Source: Streptomyces cinereus (GTDB taxonomy: Bacteria; Pseudomonadota; Gammaproteobacteria; Pseudomonadales; Moraxellaceae). From it: DNA of 64,000 bases. Below are positions 56,076-63,609 of this stretch, piece after piece. The stretch covers positions 60,563 to 124,562 of the forward strand of contig BMPS01000005.1 in assembly GCA_014647715.1 (NCBI GenBank), read 5' to 3'. The notes below the pieces were generated by a model. It did not search any database. It worked only from the letters and a program-made list of their open reading frames with translations, and was not told the origin of the DNA. The first letter of the stretch is position 1. Every line of letters starts with the position of its first letter. Position numbers and translations under genes: made by a program.

Positions 56076-56708
56076 TTAAGCGGCTTGCTTGGCAAAATAT
56101 TCTTTGGTTTCAAGCCATTTATCATTAAAATCCCATTTGTTTTTTGACATTTCCCACCAAACCATGCTAAATGCCAATCGGTCATGACAAACAAGACAAT
56201 GGTTAAAGAACTCTTCCTCGATTTCGGCAATTTGCTCGGCTTGGTCTTCTGGATCGTCTTCTTCTTCCATGATATCTAATAGCGAAGCAATCGTCATTTG
56301 TGCCACTACTTTTGAGTCATCAGTGGACACACGTAGTTGGTGTTGATAAGTGTTCATTGAAGGCGATACCAATACGCTCCAACGCGTGGCAAGATGGCTT
56401 ACTTTAAACACATACTCACCATGATTGATGCATTGATCAAACCCTTGTAGCAGTGTTGGCGTTAGTTTTTCTCTGACTTGGTTGAGGATACGGTCACCAA
56501 AATAGGGCACGTCAAACCAACAACCGTAAAACATATCTGCTAACGCACCTTGTAAGGGCTCTTTTTCATCAAGCTCCATCGCTGCCATGATGCGGCTGGT
56601 ATGGATATCCATATTCATCGGTTGGTCAATCACTTGGCGACTATAGAGACGAAAATTAAGCCAATGTTTTTGAAATTTTCTACGATTACGATTCGACAAT
56701 GAATACAT
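56076..56708 (-). CDS. Unknown cytoplasmic protein
   Basis: A 210-residue protein of no family I recognise. It begins with a basic segment (SNRNRRKFQKHW), has an acidic stretch in the middle (MEEEDDPEDQAEQIAEIEEE) and a Cys/His/Trp-containing end (NHCLVCHDRLAFSMVWWEM). The CLVC spacing could bind metal, which is speculative. A clear GAGGA before ATG 56708 supports translation. It is separated from the PhnD-like gene upstream by a terminator. Confidence 0.75.
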   Translation of the reverse strand: MYSLSNRNRRKFQKHWLNFRLYSRQVIDQPMNMDIHTSRIMAAMELDEKEPLQGALADMFYGCWFDVPYFGDRILNQVREKLTPTLLQGFDQCINHGEYVFKVSHLATRWSVLVSPSMNTYQHQLRVSTDDSKVVAQMTIASLLDIMEEEDDPEDQAEQIAEIEEEFFNHCLVCHDRLAFSMVWWEMSKNKWDFNDKWLETKEYFAKQAA

Positions 56709-56850
56709 GCTGATTCCTCAAAAAATTAGCCTAATTATATAAAAAGTTATGTGACAAGGGTGAGGTATTAATGACTAGCGCTGTGAAAAATCCACGCATT
56801 TATCCCCTACTATACTATTAAACCCGATTGCAATCAAAACGCTTCAGCAT

Positions 56851-56887
56851 AAAAAAAGCGCAACTTCATCTAAACATGAATTGCGCT
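56851..56887 (-). terminator. Terminator of the PAS/PhnD-like unit
   Basis: Stem AGCGCAA/TTGCGCT with an inner TTCAT/ATGAA stem and one bulged base, then seven T on the minus strand. Confidence 0.88.
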
Positions 56888-56914
56888 GTTGGGCAAGATG
56901 ACAAGCTTGACCGA

Positions 56915-57661
56915 TTAATCCAATAAGGTATCCATTAAATCAATCATAAACTCGCCGTCTTCTTGGGTCATCGGCTCAAAACCGTCGCTCATCCCCAGTT
57001 CTTGTAATACTTGTTCGCCCTCTGCGGTGTCTTTTAAGCTTAATAAGGCATCGATAAATGGCTCACTGTCGGCAAAACTCTCTTTAACCAGCAACACATG
57101 GCTGATATCGCTCAAATCACTTTCAACCAATACCTGCATCTGCGATAAAGTCAAGCGTGACAAGCTATGATAAACTTCTGATAAAAAGAATGCCGCATCG
57201 GCTTCGCCTTTAATCAAATTACGGGCAGCGGCTTGGTAAGTCTCGGTAACTTTCCAAGTAATGTCAGCTTCTAACAAATCCACGGCTTCTAGCAAACGAA
57301 GCCCAATCAATTTGACATCACGGTTGTCTGCCATGACAATGGTGCAGCCTGCTTTCAAATCCTCAAGTGCTGCAATGCCACTATCGGCTTTTGCAGCAAT
57401 CACCATTTCATCAGATTTATCCAGTGGACGCGCCACGGCGCGATAACCCTGCTCCCGAATCATTGTCGCTGCGTCAAAGGGATTGGCATAGATAATATCC
57501 ACGTTTTGCGCTTGGATTAAGTCGTTTTGTTCATGCGCAGACGCGGGTGTCAGTAAGTGAATATGAATACCGGATTTTTTTTGTAGCAGTGTATTTAGCA
57601 TATGCCACCCTGCAAAACGCTCAGGCGCGAAGTCAGGCGCAATGAGTAAATTAATTGTCAT
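56915..57661 (-). CDS. PhnD-like binding protein without a signal peptide
   Basis: A 248-residue protein with the periplasmic-binding fold of the phosphate/phosphite/phosphonate (PhnD) class: VDIIYANPFDAATMIREQGY, ALEDLKAGCTIVMADNRD, and GEADAAFFLSEVYHSL. The N-terminus MTINLLIAPDFAPERF enters the fold directly, with no signal peptide, so the protein should be cytoplasmic and act as a sensor rather than a transport receptor. An acidic tail closes it. Its ATG overlaps the stop of the PAS gene by one base (TAATG) with GGAG upstream, so the two are translationally coupled. The ligand is unknown. Confidence 0.85.
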   Translation of the reverse strand: MTINLLIAPDFAPERFAGWHMLNTLLQKKSGIHIHLLTPASAHEQNDLIQAQNVDIIYANPFDAATMIREQGYRAVARPLDKSDEMVIAAKADSGIAALEDLKAGCTIVMADNRDVKLIGLRLLEAVDLLEADITWKVTETYQAAARNLIKGEADAAFFLSEVYHSLSRLTLSQMQVLVESDLSDISHVLLVKESFADSEPFIDALLSLKDTAEGEQVLQELGMSDGFEPMTQEDGEFMIDLMDTLLD

Positions 57662-58155
57662 TAGGCTTGCTCCTCTAGCATTTTGCGATACAGTGCTTCA
57701 GCTTGCGCGATTTTGCTGCGTGATGGTTTGCGTCGTACCGAGGTATAGCCAACCGTTTCGCCATGGCGGATATTGGGTACAGCCGTTGCATACACCCAGT
57801 AGTAGCTACCATCTTTGCACAAATTTTTGACATAGCCATGCCATTTTTTGCCCGCCTCAACTGTTTGCCACAAGTCTTTAAAGGCGGCTTTTGGCATTTG
57901 TGGATGTCGCAAAATATGATGCGGCGCGCCAATTAATTCATCACGGCTATAGCCACTGATATCCACGAAGGCGTCATTAGCGTGGGTGATAATGCCATCT
58001 AAATCCACGCGTGAGACGATAAGTTTGCCATCTGGGTAAGGTAGCTCGTTTTCGGTGGTATAAACGATACGACTTGAGCCATCTGAGTAAGTCAGACGAT
58101 GCGCCGTAGCATCGCCAGCAGGTTGGTCCATATCGGGTAATTGTACAGATTTCAT
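57661..58155 (-). CDS. Single-domain PAS protein of the Aer redox-sensor type
   Basis: A 164-residue protein that is essentially one PAS domain (about residues 35-145). The signature resembles the FAD-binding PAS of the aerotaxis receptor Aer: FVDISGYSRDELIGAPHHI, RHPQMPKAAFKDLW, KNLCKDGSYYWVYATAVP. No HAMP, kinase or methyl-accepting domain follows. A flavin-based redox or oxygen sensor acting through protein contacts is the likely role (inference). It is coupled by a one-base overlap to the PhnD-like gene and lies 119 bases behind the roadblock gene. Confidence 0.88.
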   Translation of the reverse strand: MKSVQLPDMDQPAGDATAHRLTYSDGSSRIVYTTENELPYPDGKLIVSRVDLDGIITHANDAFVDISGYSRDELIGAPHHILRHPQMPKAAFKDLWQTVEAGKKWHGYVKNLCKDGSYYWVYATAVPNIRHGETVGYTSVRRKPSRSKIAQAEALYRKMLEEQA

Positions 58156-58242
58156 TACCTCTCCTTATAATTTTTTGATTGAGTCACGGTTGCTAATACC
58201 GGTGATAGGCTGACTGTGATAGACTCAAAAGGGGAAAATTTT

Positions 58243-58276
58243 TACTGTTTATAAGTTTGTACTGTTTATAAGTTTT
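58243..58276. repeat. 17-bp tandem repeat at the roadblock gene stop
   Basis: TACTGTTTATAAGTTT(G/T) occurs twice in tandem (58243-58259, 58260-58276), the second copy reaching into the stop codon of the minus-strand roadblock gene. Confidence 0.85.
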
Positions 58277-58637
58277 AGATAAGTTTTGATAAGGCTTCAG
58301 CCGCACGCTTCATATCCAAGAACACCAGACCCAATTTGGCATTTGGTTTGGTCAAAATGGTCAATACCGCTTCAGTACCTGATGCCGACATAATCACATA
58401 GCCTTTTTCGCCTTGTACCATGACGCGCTCGATACTACCACGCGCGAGTTCTCGACCTGCACGGTCACCGAGTGATAGTAGCGCCGCTGACATCGCACCG
58501 ACACGGTCTTCATCAATGCCCGCTGGCAAGGCTGACGCAATCATCAAACCATCGGTTGAAATCAGCGCAGAGGCTTCTACATCAGCTGAAGAGCTGTTTA
58601 GGTCATTTAAGATTTGTTGGAACATATCGGTACGCAT
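58275..58637 (-). CDS. Roadblock/LC7 domain protein (MglB-like)
   Basis: A 120-residue single roadblock domain: VEASALISTDGLMIASALP, a central helix GAMSAALLSLGDRAGREL and the strand pair VMVQGEKGYVIMSASG. Roadblock proteins regulate small Ras-like GTPases such as MglA, or act as dimeric scaffolds. No MglA-like GTPase is in this window. ATG 58637 has AAAAAGG eight bases upstream. It heads the minus-strand signalling-like group. Confidence 0.92.
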   Translation of the reverse strand: MRTDMFQQILNDLNSSSADVEASALISTDGLMIASALPAGIDEDRVGAMSAALLSLGDRAGRELARGSIERVMVQGEKGYVIMSASGTEAVLTILTKPNAKLGLVFLDMKRAAEALSKLI

Positions 58638-59063
58638 ATCAAGAACCTTTTTAGTAAACAAAATTAGGGGTTAGTGGGCAAATTTAGTGGGCAAAATAAA
58701 AATAAACTTGCACCCATGCAATCCGTATTAAAATCATTCTTAATTATGGCTGGCATCGTGCAAAAATAATAGGGCAAAAATAAAAGGGAAATGTTGTTAA
58801 GTGAGGGGCTGATTAAGCGGTGCTCATCGGTGGTTTATGGAGGTTAACGGTTCAACCCCCGTATCCAATCTATAATCGCAACTGGGTGTCACATAACGTT
58901 TTGTTGGGTAGCATGATAACATAATTTAATAAAATTTTTACATTTTATTACAATACAAAGAGACTGAAAAATTTTAGTGAGCGTCTGTGCTATTCATAGG
59001 ATAAAAAAAGCCAAGACAATAAGCGCTTGGCTTTAATAATTAACTATAAGAAAACCGTAACTC
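58638..59063. other. Intergenic region, roadblock gene to olsA
   Basis: About 425 bases upstream of the roadblock gene. It contains the olsA terminator and presumably the roadblock promoter. A short T-arm-like motif near 58850 does not belong to any complete tRNA. Confidence 0.45.
59003..59034 (-). terminator. Terminator of olsA
   Basis: Stem AAAGCCAAG/CTTGGCTTT with a 10-base loop and seven T on the minus strand. Confidence 0.8.
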
Positions 59064-59942
59064 TTAAGGCTGTTTAGCGTGAACCACTTGTTGGTGCAAA
59101 CGCGCCAATCCATCCACCATGCGCTGCTGCAAGATAGCGGTAATTTCGTTTCGGGTTTTACCCGCAGGGTCAATGGCTTGTAGCGGCAACACATACGCTT
59201 TGGCAGGGCGGTTATCAAGGACACGTTTGACGCTATCTATCAAGCCAATATCGCCATAATACGGAATGTTTTGATCAAGCTCGCCATCTTGGTTGACATA
59301 GCAAATCACAATCGGTTGAATGAGCACTTGGCTGTCCATCGCAGACTGCAATAAGTTACCATATATACGTTTAATCGCTGTGCCGTCTGTGGTCGTCGCT
59401 TCTGGGAAGAAAACCACGGGTGAGCCTTGCGATAAAAACTCACTCATTTGCTCACTGATTTTACTGGTATCGCCCGAACCGCGCTTGATAAATAAGGTAT
59501 TGGCGGTGGACGCCATCCATCCAATCACCGGCCAATGCGCGATTTCGGCTTTGGACAAAAAGAAAGTCGGTACAATACTACCCACCACAGGGATATCGAG
59601 CCAAGAGATATGGTTGCTCGCCCATAGCGCGTGATGTGTCGGTATTGGCTCAAGTGCAGTCACCTCAATGCCTAACGATTTGAGCGATTTTTTACAGAAT
59701 TTTTGAATCAATTGGATGATTTGCTGATTATCGGGATTTGGTGTGCGGCTAATTTGCCAAGCATAGCCAATACCTGTTTGAATCGCAGCCATTAAGCTCA
59801 CAACGCGCTTGCTGCGTTGCCACTGGGTCGCCAAATTCTTTTTACTGTAGGTAGCAGGTTGTCGCAGTTGTTTTGCCGTTTCGCTTAGTAGGTTATTAAT
59901 CGTCAGCACAGATGGGGCGAGGTTAGAGTCAGATTTTTGCAT
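59064..59942 (-). CDS. olsA: Lyso-ornithine lipid O-acyltransferase (PlsC-family acyltransferase)
   Basis: A 292-residue PlsC/LPLAT-family acyltransferase with the HX4D motif NHISWLD, the FPEATTTDG phosphate-binding block and one or two hydrophobic segments near residues 50-65. By family alone it could be a 1-acylglycerol-3-phosphate acyltransferase. It lies 151 bases behind an OlsB-like gene on the same strand, and the two reactions are consecutive in ornithine lipid synthesis, so OlsA is the preferred call. These zwitterionic lipids can replace phospholipids under phosphate limitation. Confidence 0.82.
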   Translation of the reverse strand: MQKSDSNLAPSVLTINNLLSETAKQLRQPATYSKKNLATQWQRSKRVVSLMAAIQTGIGYAWQISRTPNPDNQQIIQLIQKFCKKSLKSLGIEVTALEPIPTHHALWASNHISWLDIPVVGSIVPTFFLSKAEIAHWPVIGWMASTANTLFIKRGSGDTSKISEQMSEFLSQGSPVVFFPEATTTDGTAIKRIYGNLLQSAMDSQVLIQPIVICYVNQDGELDQNIPYYGDIGLIDSVKRVLDNRPAKAYVLPLQAIDPAGKTRNEITAILQQRMVDGLARLHQQVVHAKQP

Positions 59943-60093
59943 AAGGTAAATATGTTAGTGAAAAATTGTGAGTGTAGTATAGCAAATTATCGAGCACACG
60001 GCTTATTAGGTCTGTTTGACTTTTAAAGATCAGCAAACAGGATTTATCTTGGTTAAGATTATCATCTTTGCCTTTATCAATAAATCAGCCCCG

Positions 60094-61092
60094 TTAGTGC
60101 AAATAGTGTTGATAGCGCGGTTTGACCTGTTCAAACGGCAACCAAACAAACACATCGGCACAATCAAACTCAGGATCATAACAAGCCGTTGCGCCAAGAC
60201 TACAGCCCATTTTGACATACATTTTCAATAGCGCTGGCAAAGCGAAATTTTGCGGATTTGCCAAGTCCACATCAGCCACGTGCGCCAAATCGATAGCGGA
60301 TAATTTGTCTTCTGGCAATTTACGGGTCACTTTGACATCTAGCTTGGTACTATCAAGCTGATGATTTAACCAGTTTTGCACATTGCCCTCTTCCATCGGA
60401 ACTGAGGCACAGCCCATAAACGCATTGACATTGTAAGCTTTGGCGACTGCCGCGATGGATTCCCACAAGTGATTAATCGTGGTAATACCTCGGTAATCTG
60501 GGTGCACACAGGTGCGACCGATTTCTAGCACATTATACGGGTAATCATCGAGCAAGCGACCTAATCTAAACTCATGCTCGCTATAAAATTGCCCAGCTTT
60601 TATCGCGCCGTTTTTATCCAATAATCGGGTGGTTGCCACCGCGAGTGGTTGCCCAAAGCTATCTTGTTTGGTTCCGTCATACACCACCACATGGGTACAA
60701 TAATTATCAAAATCATCCCGATCTAGCGGCTGCTCCGAGCTTGGATGAAACCCCGCAAAACTTACAGAAAACGCTTGGGTAAAGGTCAAAGTACGTAGGC
60801 GCTGGGCATTGAGTAAATGCTGCTCGGTTTGTAGCGAAAACTTATCCTCACTCACGTTAATAATCACTGACTTAAATAACGGGCGTTGGCGGGTACTTGG
60901 GCGGCTAATCGTTGGCTTCACCAGCGGGGCTAGGGTCTCTACCACTGCCATATCAGCAAAATTATGTTCCAGCAACTGCACAACAAACTGGGTATTAAAA
61001 AGACTATCAACAGGATAAGTGGCGATATCTTCGTATAATTTGGCGCCGTTATTTTGTTCTACAAAATTAGTTTGTTCTACAAAATCAGTCAT
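60094..61092 (-). CDS. olsB: L-ornithine N-alpha-acyltransferase, OlsB type
   Basis: GNAT-fold N-acyltransferase that attaches a 3-hydroxyacyl chain to ornithine, the first step of ornithine lipid formation. Family motifs are YSEHEFRLGRLL, LEIGRTCVHPDYRG, and the C-terminal YDPEFDCADVFVWLPF. At 332 residues it is somewhat longer than typical OlsB because of an N-terminal extension, whose FVEQTNFVEQN is encoded by an 18-bp tandem duplication (61051-61086). AGG precedes the ATG. olsA follows. Confidence 0.87.
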   Translation of the reverse strand: MTDFVEQTNFVEQNNGAKLYEDIATYPVDSLFNTQFVVQLLEHNFADMAVVETLAPLVKPTISRPSTRQRPLFKSVIINVSEDKFSLQTEQHLLNAQRLRTLTFTQAFSVSFAGFHPSSEQPLDRDDFDNYCTHVVVYDGTKQDSFGQPLAVATTRLLDKNGAIKAGQFYSEHEFRLGRLLDDYPYNVLEIGRTCVHPDYRGITTINHLWESIAAVAKAYNVNAFMGCASVPMEEGNVQNWLNHQLDSTKLDVKVTRKLPEDKLSAIDLAHVADVDLANPQNFALPALLKMYVKMGCSLGATACYDPEFDCADVFVWLPFEQVKPRYQHYLH

Positions 61093-61503
61093 CTTACTGT
61101 TACCTATGGTGATTTTTGCTATGGCATTGGCCCGCTGCTGAGCGAAAAATGCCTTAGCTTGTCATTGACTCATTGTCAAAGCTACAAAGCCCCCATCATC
61201 TAATTGGATGGTTAGTCAGTCTGGATGAATTCAGTATGCGTGACACCAGTGTCGTTTCAATGACGTTTTCATGGCAAAACCATGACCAAACCTGCGCCTT
61301 TACCCCCGTTTTAAGTTACTAATTGTAAATTTGACTAAAAGTTCTGCAAAAAAACCTTATATTTATATATATAACCCATCTATCGTGGCTAGCGCTTTTC
61401 TAACGCGGCTATCGACTATTTAAGCAAATGTTTAACTTAATAGACTTAGATAATACATTTAGATATAGACACATTTTTACACTCACAACGAAAGGATAAA
61501 TCA
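61093..61503. other. Divergent intergenic region, olsB to hflX
   Basis: About 410 bases with promoters for both neighbours. It includes a very AT-rich stretch (61359-61380, alternating TATA). hfq, often found before hflX, is not here. No RNA gene was recognised. Confidence 0.5.
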
Positions 61504-62874
61504 TTGGAGTATTTTGAGCGTTATGAAGGTGGTGAAAAAGCCATCTTAGTCCATTTAAATATTACCCATCTCAATGACCCAGACGATTTGGAAGAATTTG
61601 AATTGCTGGTGGATTCGGCAGGGGCGCAAAAACAAGCCTTGGTCACAGGTACGCGGTCTAAGCCTGACGCCAAATACTTTGTGGGTAAGGGTAAAGCTGA
61701 AGAAATCGGGGAACTTGTCAAACAATATGAGGCAGATATTGTCATTTTTAACCATAGTTTGACCCCATCGCAGGAACGTAATATTGAGCGCTTGGTGCAG
61801 TGCCGTGTGCTTGATAGAACGGGTCTTATCTTGGATATTTTTGCCCAGCGTGCTCGAACCTACGAAGGTAAACTGCAAGTTGAGCTTGCTCAGCTCAATC
61901 ACTTAGCGACTCGCTTGGTACGCGGCTGGACGCACTTGGAGCGCCAAAAAGGCGGTATTGGTCTGCGCGGCCCAGGTGAAACCCAGCTTGAAACCGATAG
62001 ACGCTTGTTACAGGTGCGTGTCGGGCAGCTCAAAACCAAGCTTGATAAGGTTAAACAAACCCGCGCGCAAGGTCGTGCCAAACGCCAAAAATCATCGGTG
62101 CCGACAATTTCGTTGGTGGGTTATACCAATGCGGGTAAATCAACCTTATTTAATACCCTGACCAATGAAAACATCTATGCCGCCAATCAGCTATTTGCGA
62201 CGCTTGACCCGACGCTACGGAGTGTGTCATGGTCGGGCGTGGGTAAGGTGGTACTTGTCGACACGGTCGGTTTTGTCCGTCATTTGCCCCATGAGCTAGT
62301 GGAAGCCTTCCATGCTACGCTAGAAGAAACCTTAGAGGCAGATTTGTTGCTGCATGTCATTGATAGTCATCGTGAAGACATGCATGAGCAAATCGCCGCG
62401 GTACAATCTGTGTTAGCGGAAATTGACAATCAAGTGCCTGTGCTAAATGTGTTTAATAAAATTGATCTCACAGGTGAGCCGCCGCATATCGGTTATAGTG
62501 ATAAAGCCAAGCCCAATCGGGTGTATGTCTCTGCCCATGAGGGGTTAGGTATCGAGCAACTCACCCTTGCCGTGCAGCAGCTATTGGTGGGTCAATTACA
62601 ACGGTTTGAATTAACCTTACCCGCCAATTTTGGACAATTGCAACACGAACTGCATAAGTTAGAAGTGATTAAAGACCTCAGCTACGATGAAACAGGTCAA
62701 ACCAAACTGACTGCCATGATGTCGGTGGACAAGCTTAAGCAGTTGTTGGGTGAATTTGGTATCGCACCTGAGGAAGTGTTGTCGCAAGCACAAGCCAAAC
62801 TGCTTGCGCCAGTGCTTGAGCCATTTGAACAATTGCTACAGCAGCAACCATTGGATACTGCCGACGAGACATAA
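61504..62874 (+). CDS. hflX: Ribosome-associated GTPase HflX
   Basis: GTPase that splits stalled or heat-damaged ribosomes. The N-terminal glycine-rich nucleotide-associated domain includes GKGKAEEI and GERxxERR-like GPGETQLETDRR. The G domain has GYTNAGKSTLFN, DTVGFVRHLP and FNKIDL. It has 456 residues; a C-terminal extension of about 80 residues follows the G domain. It starts with TTG 61504, supported by AAAGGA seven bases upstream. Confidence 0.95.
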   Translation: MEYFERYEGGEKAILVHLNITHLNDPDDLEEFELLVDSAGAQKQALVTGTRSKPDAKYFVGKGKAEEIGELVKQYEADIVIFNHSLTPSQERNIERLVQCRVLDRTGLILDIFAQRARTYEGKLQVELAQLNHLATRLVRGWTHLERQKGGIGLRGPGETQLETDRRLLQVRVGQLKTKLDKVKQTRAQGRAKRQKSSVPTISLVGYTNAGKSTLFNTLTNENIYAANQLFATLDPTLRSVSWSGVGKVVLVDTVGFVRHLPHELVEAFHATLEETLEADLLLHVIDSHREDMHEQIAAVQSVLAEIDNQVPVLNVFNKIDLTGEPPHIGYSDKAKPNRVYVSAHEGLGIEQLTLAVQQLLVGQLQRFELTLPANFGQLQHELHKLEVIKDLSYDETGQTKLTAMMSVDKLKQLLGEFGIAPEEVLSQAQAKLLAPVLEPFEQLLQQQPLDTADET

Positions 62875-62897
62875 TTTTATAGCCATTGGCACCATTA

Positions 62898-62932
62898 GAC
62901 CTGCATCAATCTTAAGTCGGTGCAGGTTTTTT
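62898..62932 (+). terminator. Terminator of hflX
   Basis: An 8-bp stem CCTGCATC/GGTGCAGG (one G-U pair) with an 11-base loop and seven T, 25 bases behind the stop codon. Confidence 0.85.
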
Positions 62933-63132
62933 TGGTTTAATAAACGACCTTACGGCTCGATAAAATAAGCTGACGGGCTATGCGTTAATTAAATCTTAAA
63001 AATATATTCAACACTTTGTCATTTTTTTGTCATGTAGCAAATGGGCTGTGAGATTTTTTTTTGGTTTTATTGGTGTTTATTTTGTTTTATTTGTTATAAA
63101 TATCAATTATTTAGGTCATTTTCCCCAATTTA

Positions 63133-63153
63133 TGTGGATAACCATGTGGATAA
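63133..63153 (-). promoter_or_regulatory. Two consensus DnaA boxes 12 bp apart
   Basis: TGTGGATAA, the complement of the DnaA box TTATCCACA, occurs at 63133-63141 and 63145-63153 in the same orientation inside an AT-rich tract. Confidence 0.6.
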
Positions 63154-63201
63154 CTTATAACTTGACAACAATAAACCGCATATCACTACAGGCTATCTCT
63201 A

Positions 63202-63224
63202 AATTGGTTATTTTTTAACCAATT
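63202..63224. repeat. Perfect 9-bp inverted repeat with T5 loop
   Basis: AATTGGTTA and TAACCAATT flank five T. It has no following T run in either direction, so it is more likely a protein site or an RNA structure than a terminator. Confidence 0.6.
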
Positions 63225-63609
63225 ATTTTCCTCATATAAATCAAATAGTTATGGTTTTTTGCAAAGTGCAAGCAAAAAATTTTACTTTTTTTTTTAGGTT
63301 TTGGCCTTGCAAATTTGATAGTTAATTTGGCTAAAAATTCCAACCCATATATTGTTGAGTCCATGGCATGAAACCCAACAGGTTGACAAGTTTTTTGGCC
63401 ATTTTTCCTCTTTTTCTCCCTTATCTGATTTTTTGTAAACTTTAACCAGTTTTTGATAGATTTATGGTATATTTCCTGCCAATTCTTTTATAATACTGTT
63501 ATCAAATGTCATTGAAACATAACGAATTTTATCTTTTTATGTCGTTGTGAAACGTTACGCTGACCTCTGAGTTTGAAATATTGTCAAAAAATTTAACATA
63601 GGTATATTT

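Larger units (their letters stand above)
62933..63609. other. Long AT-rich non-coding region with DnaA boxes
   Basis: About 680 bases with no credible gene, unusually rich in T tracts. It contains two consensus DnaA boxes, a perfect 9-bp hairpin (63202-63224) and presumably the promoter of the transglycosylase gene, for example the TATAAT at 63489-63494. Confidence 0.55.

Noticed and set aside
58845-58880. Sequence resembling a tRNA T-arm (GGTTCAACCCCC)
   Set aside because: No matching acceptor stem, anticodon arm or D-arm could be assembled around it, and the T-stem itself does not pair properly.
63027-63218. Small hydrophobic frame of 63 codons
   Set aside because: It lies in T-rich non-coding DNA, lacks a ribosome-binding site and runs across the DnaA boxes.
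63202-63224. Hairpin considered as an intrinsic terminator
   Set aside because: There is no T run after the stem on either strand, and no gene ends close by.
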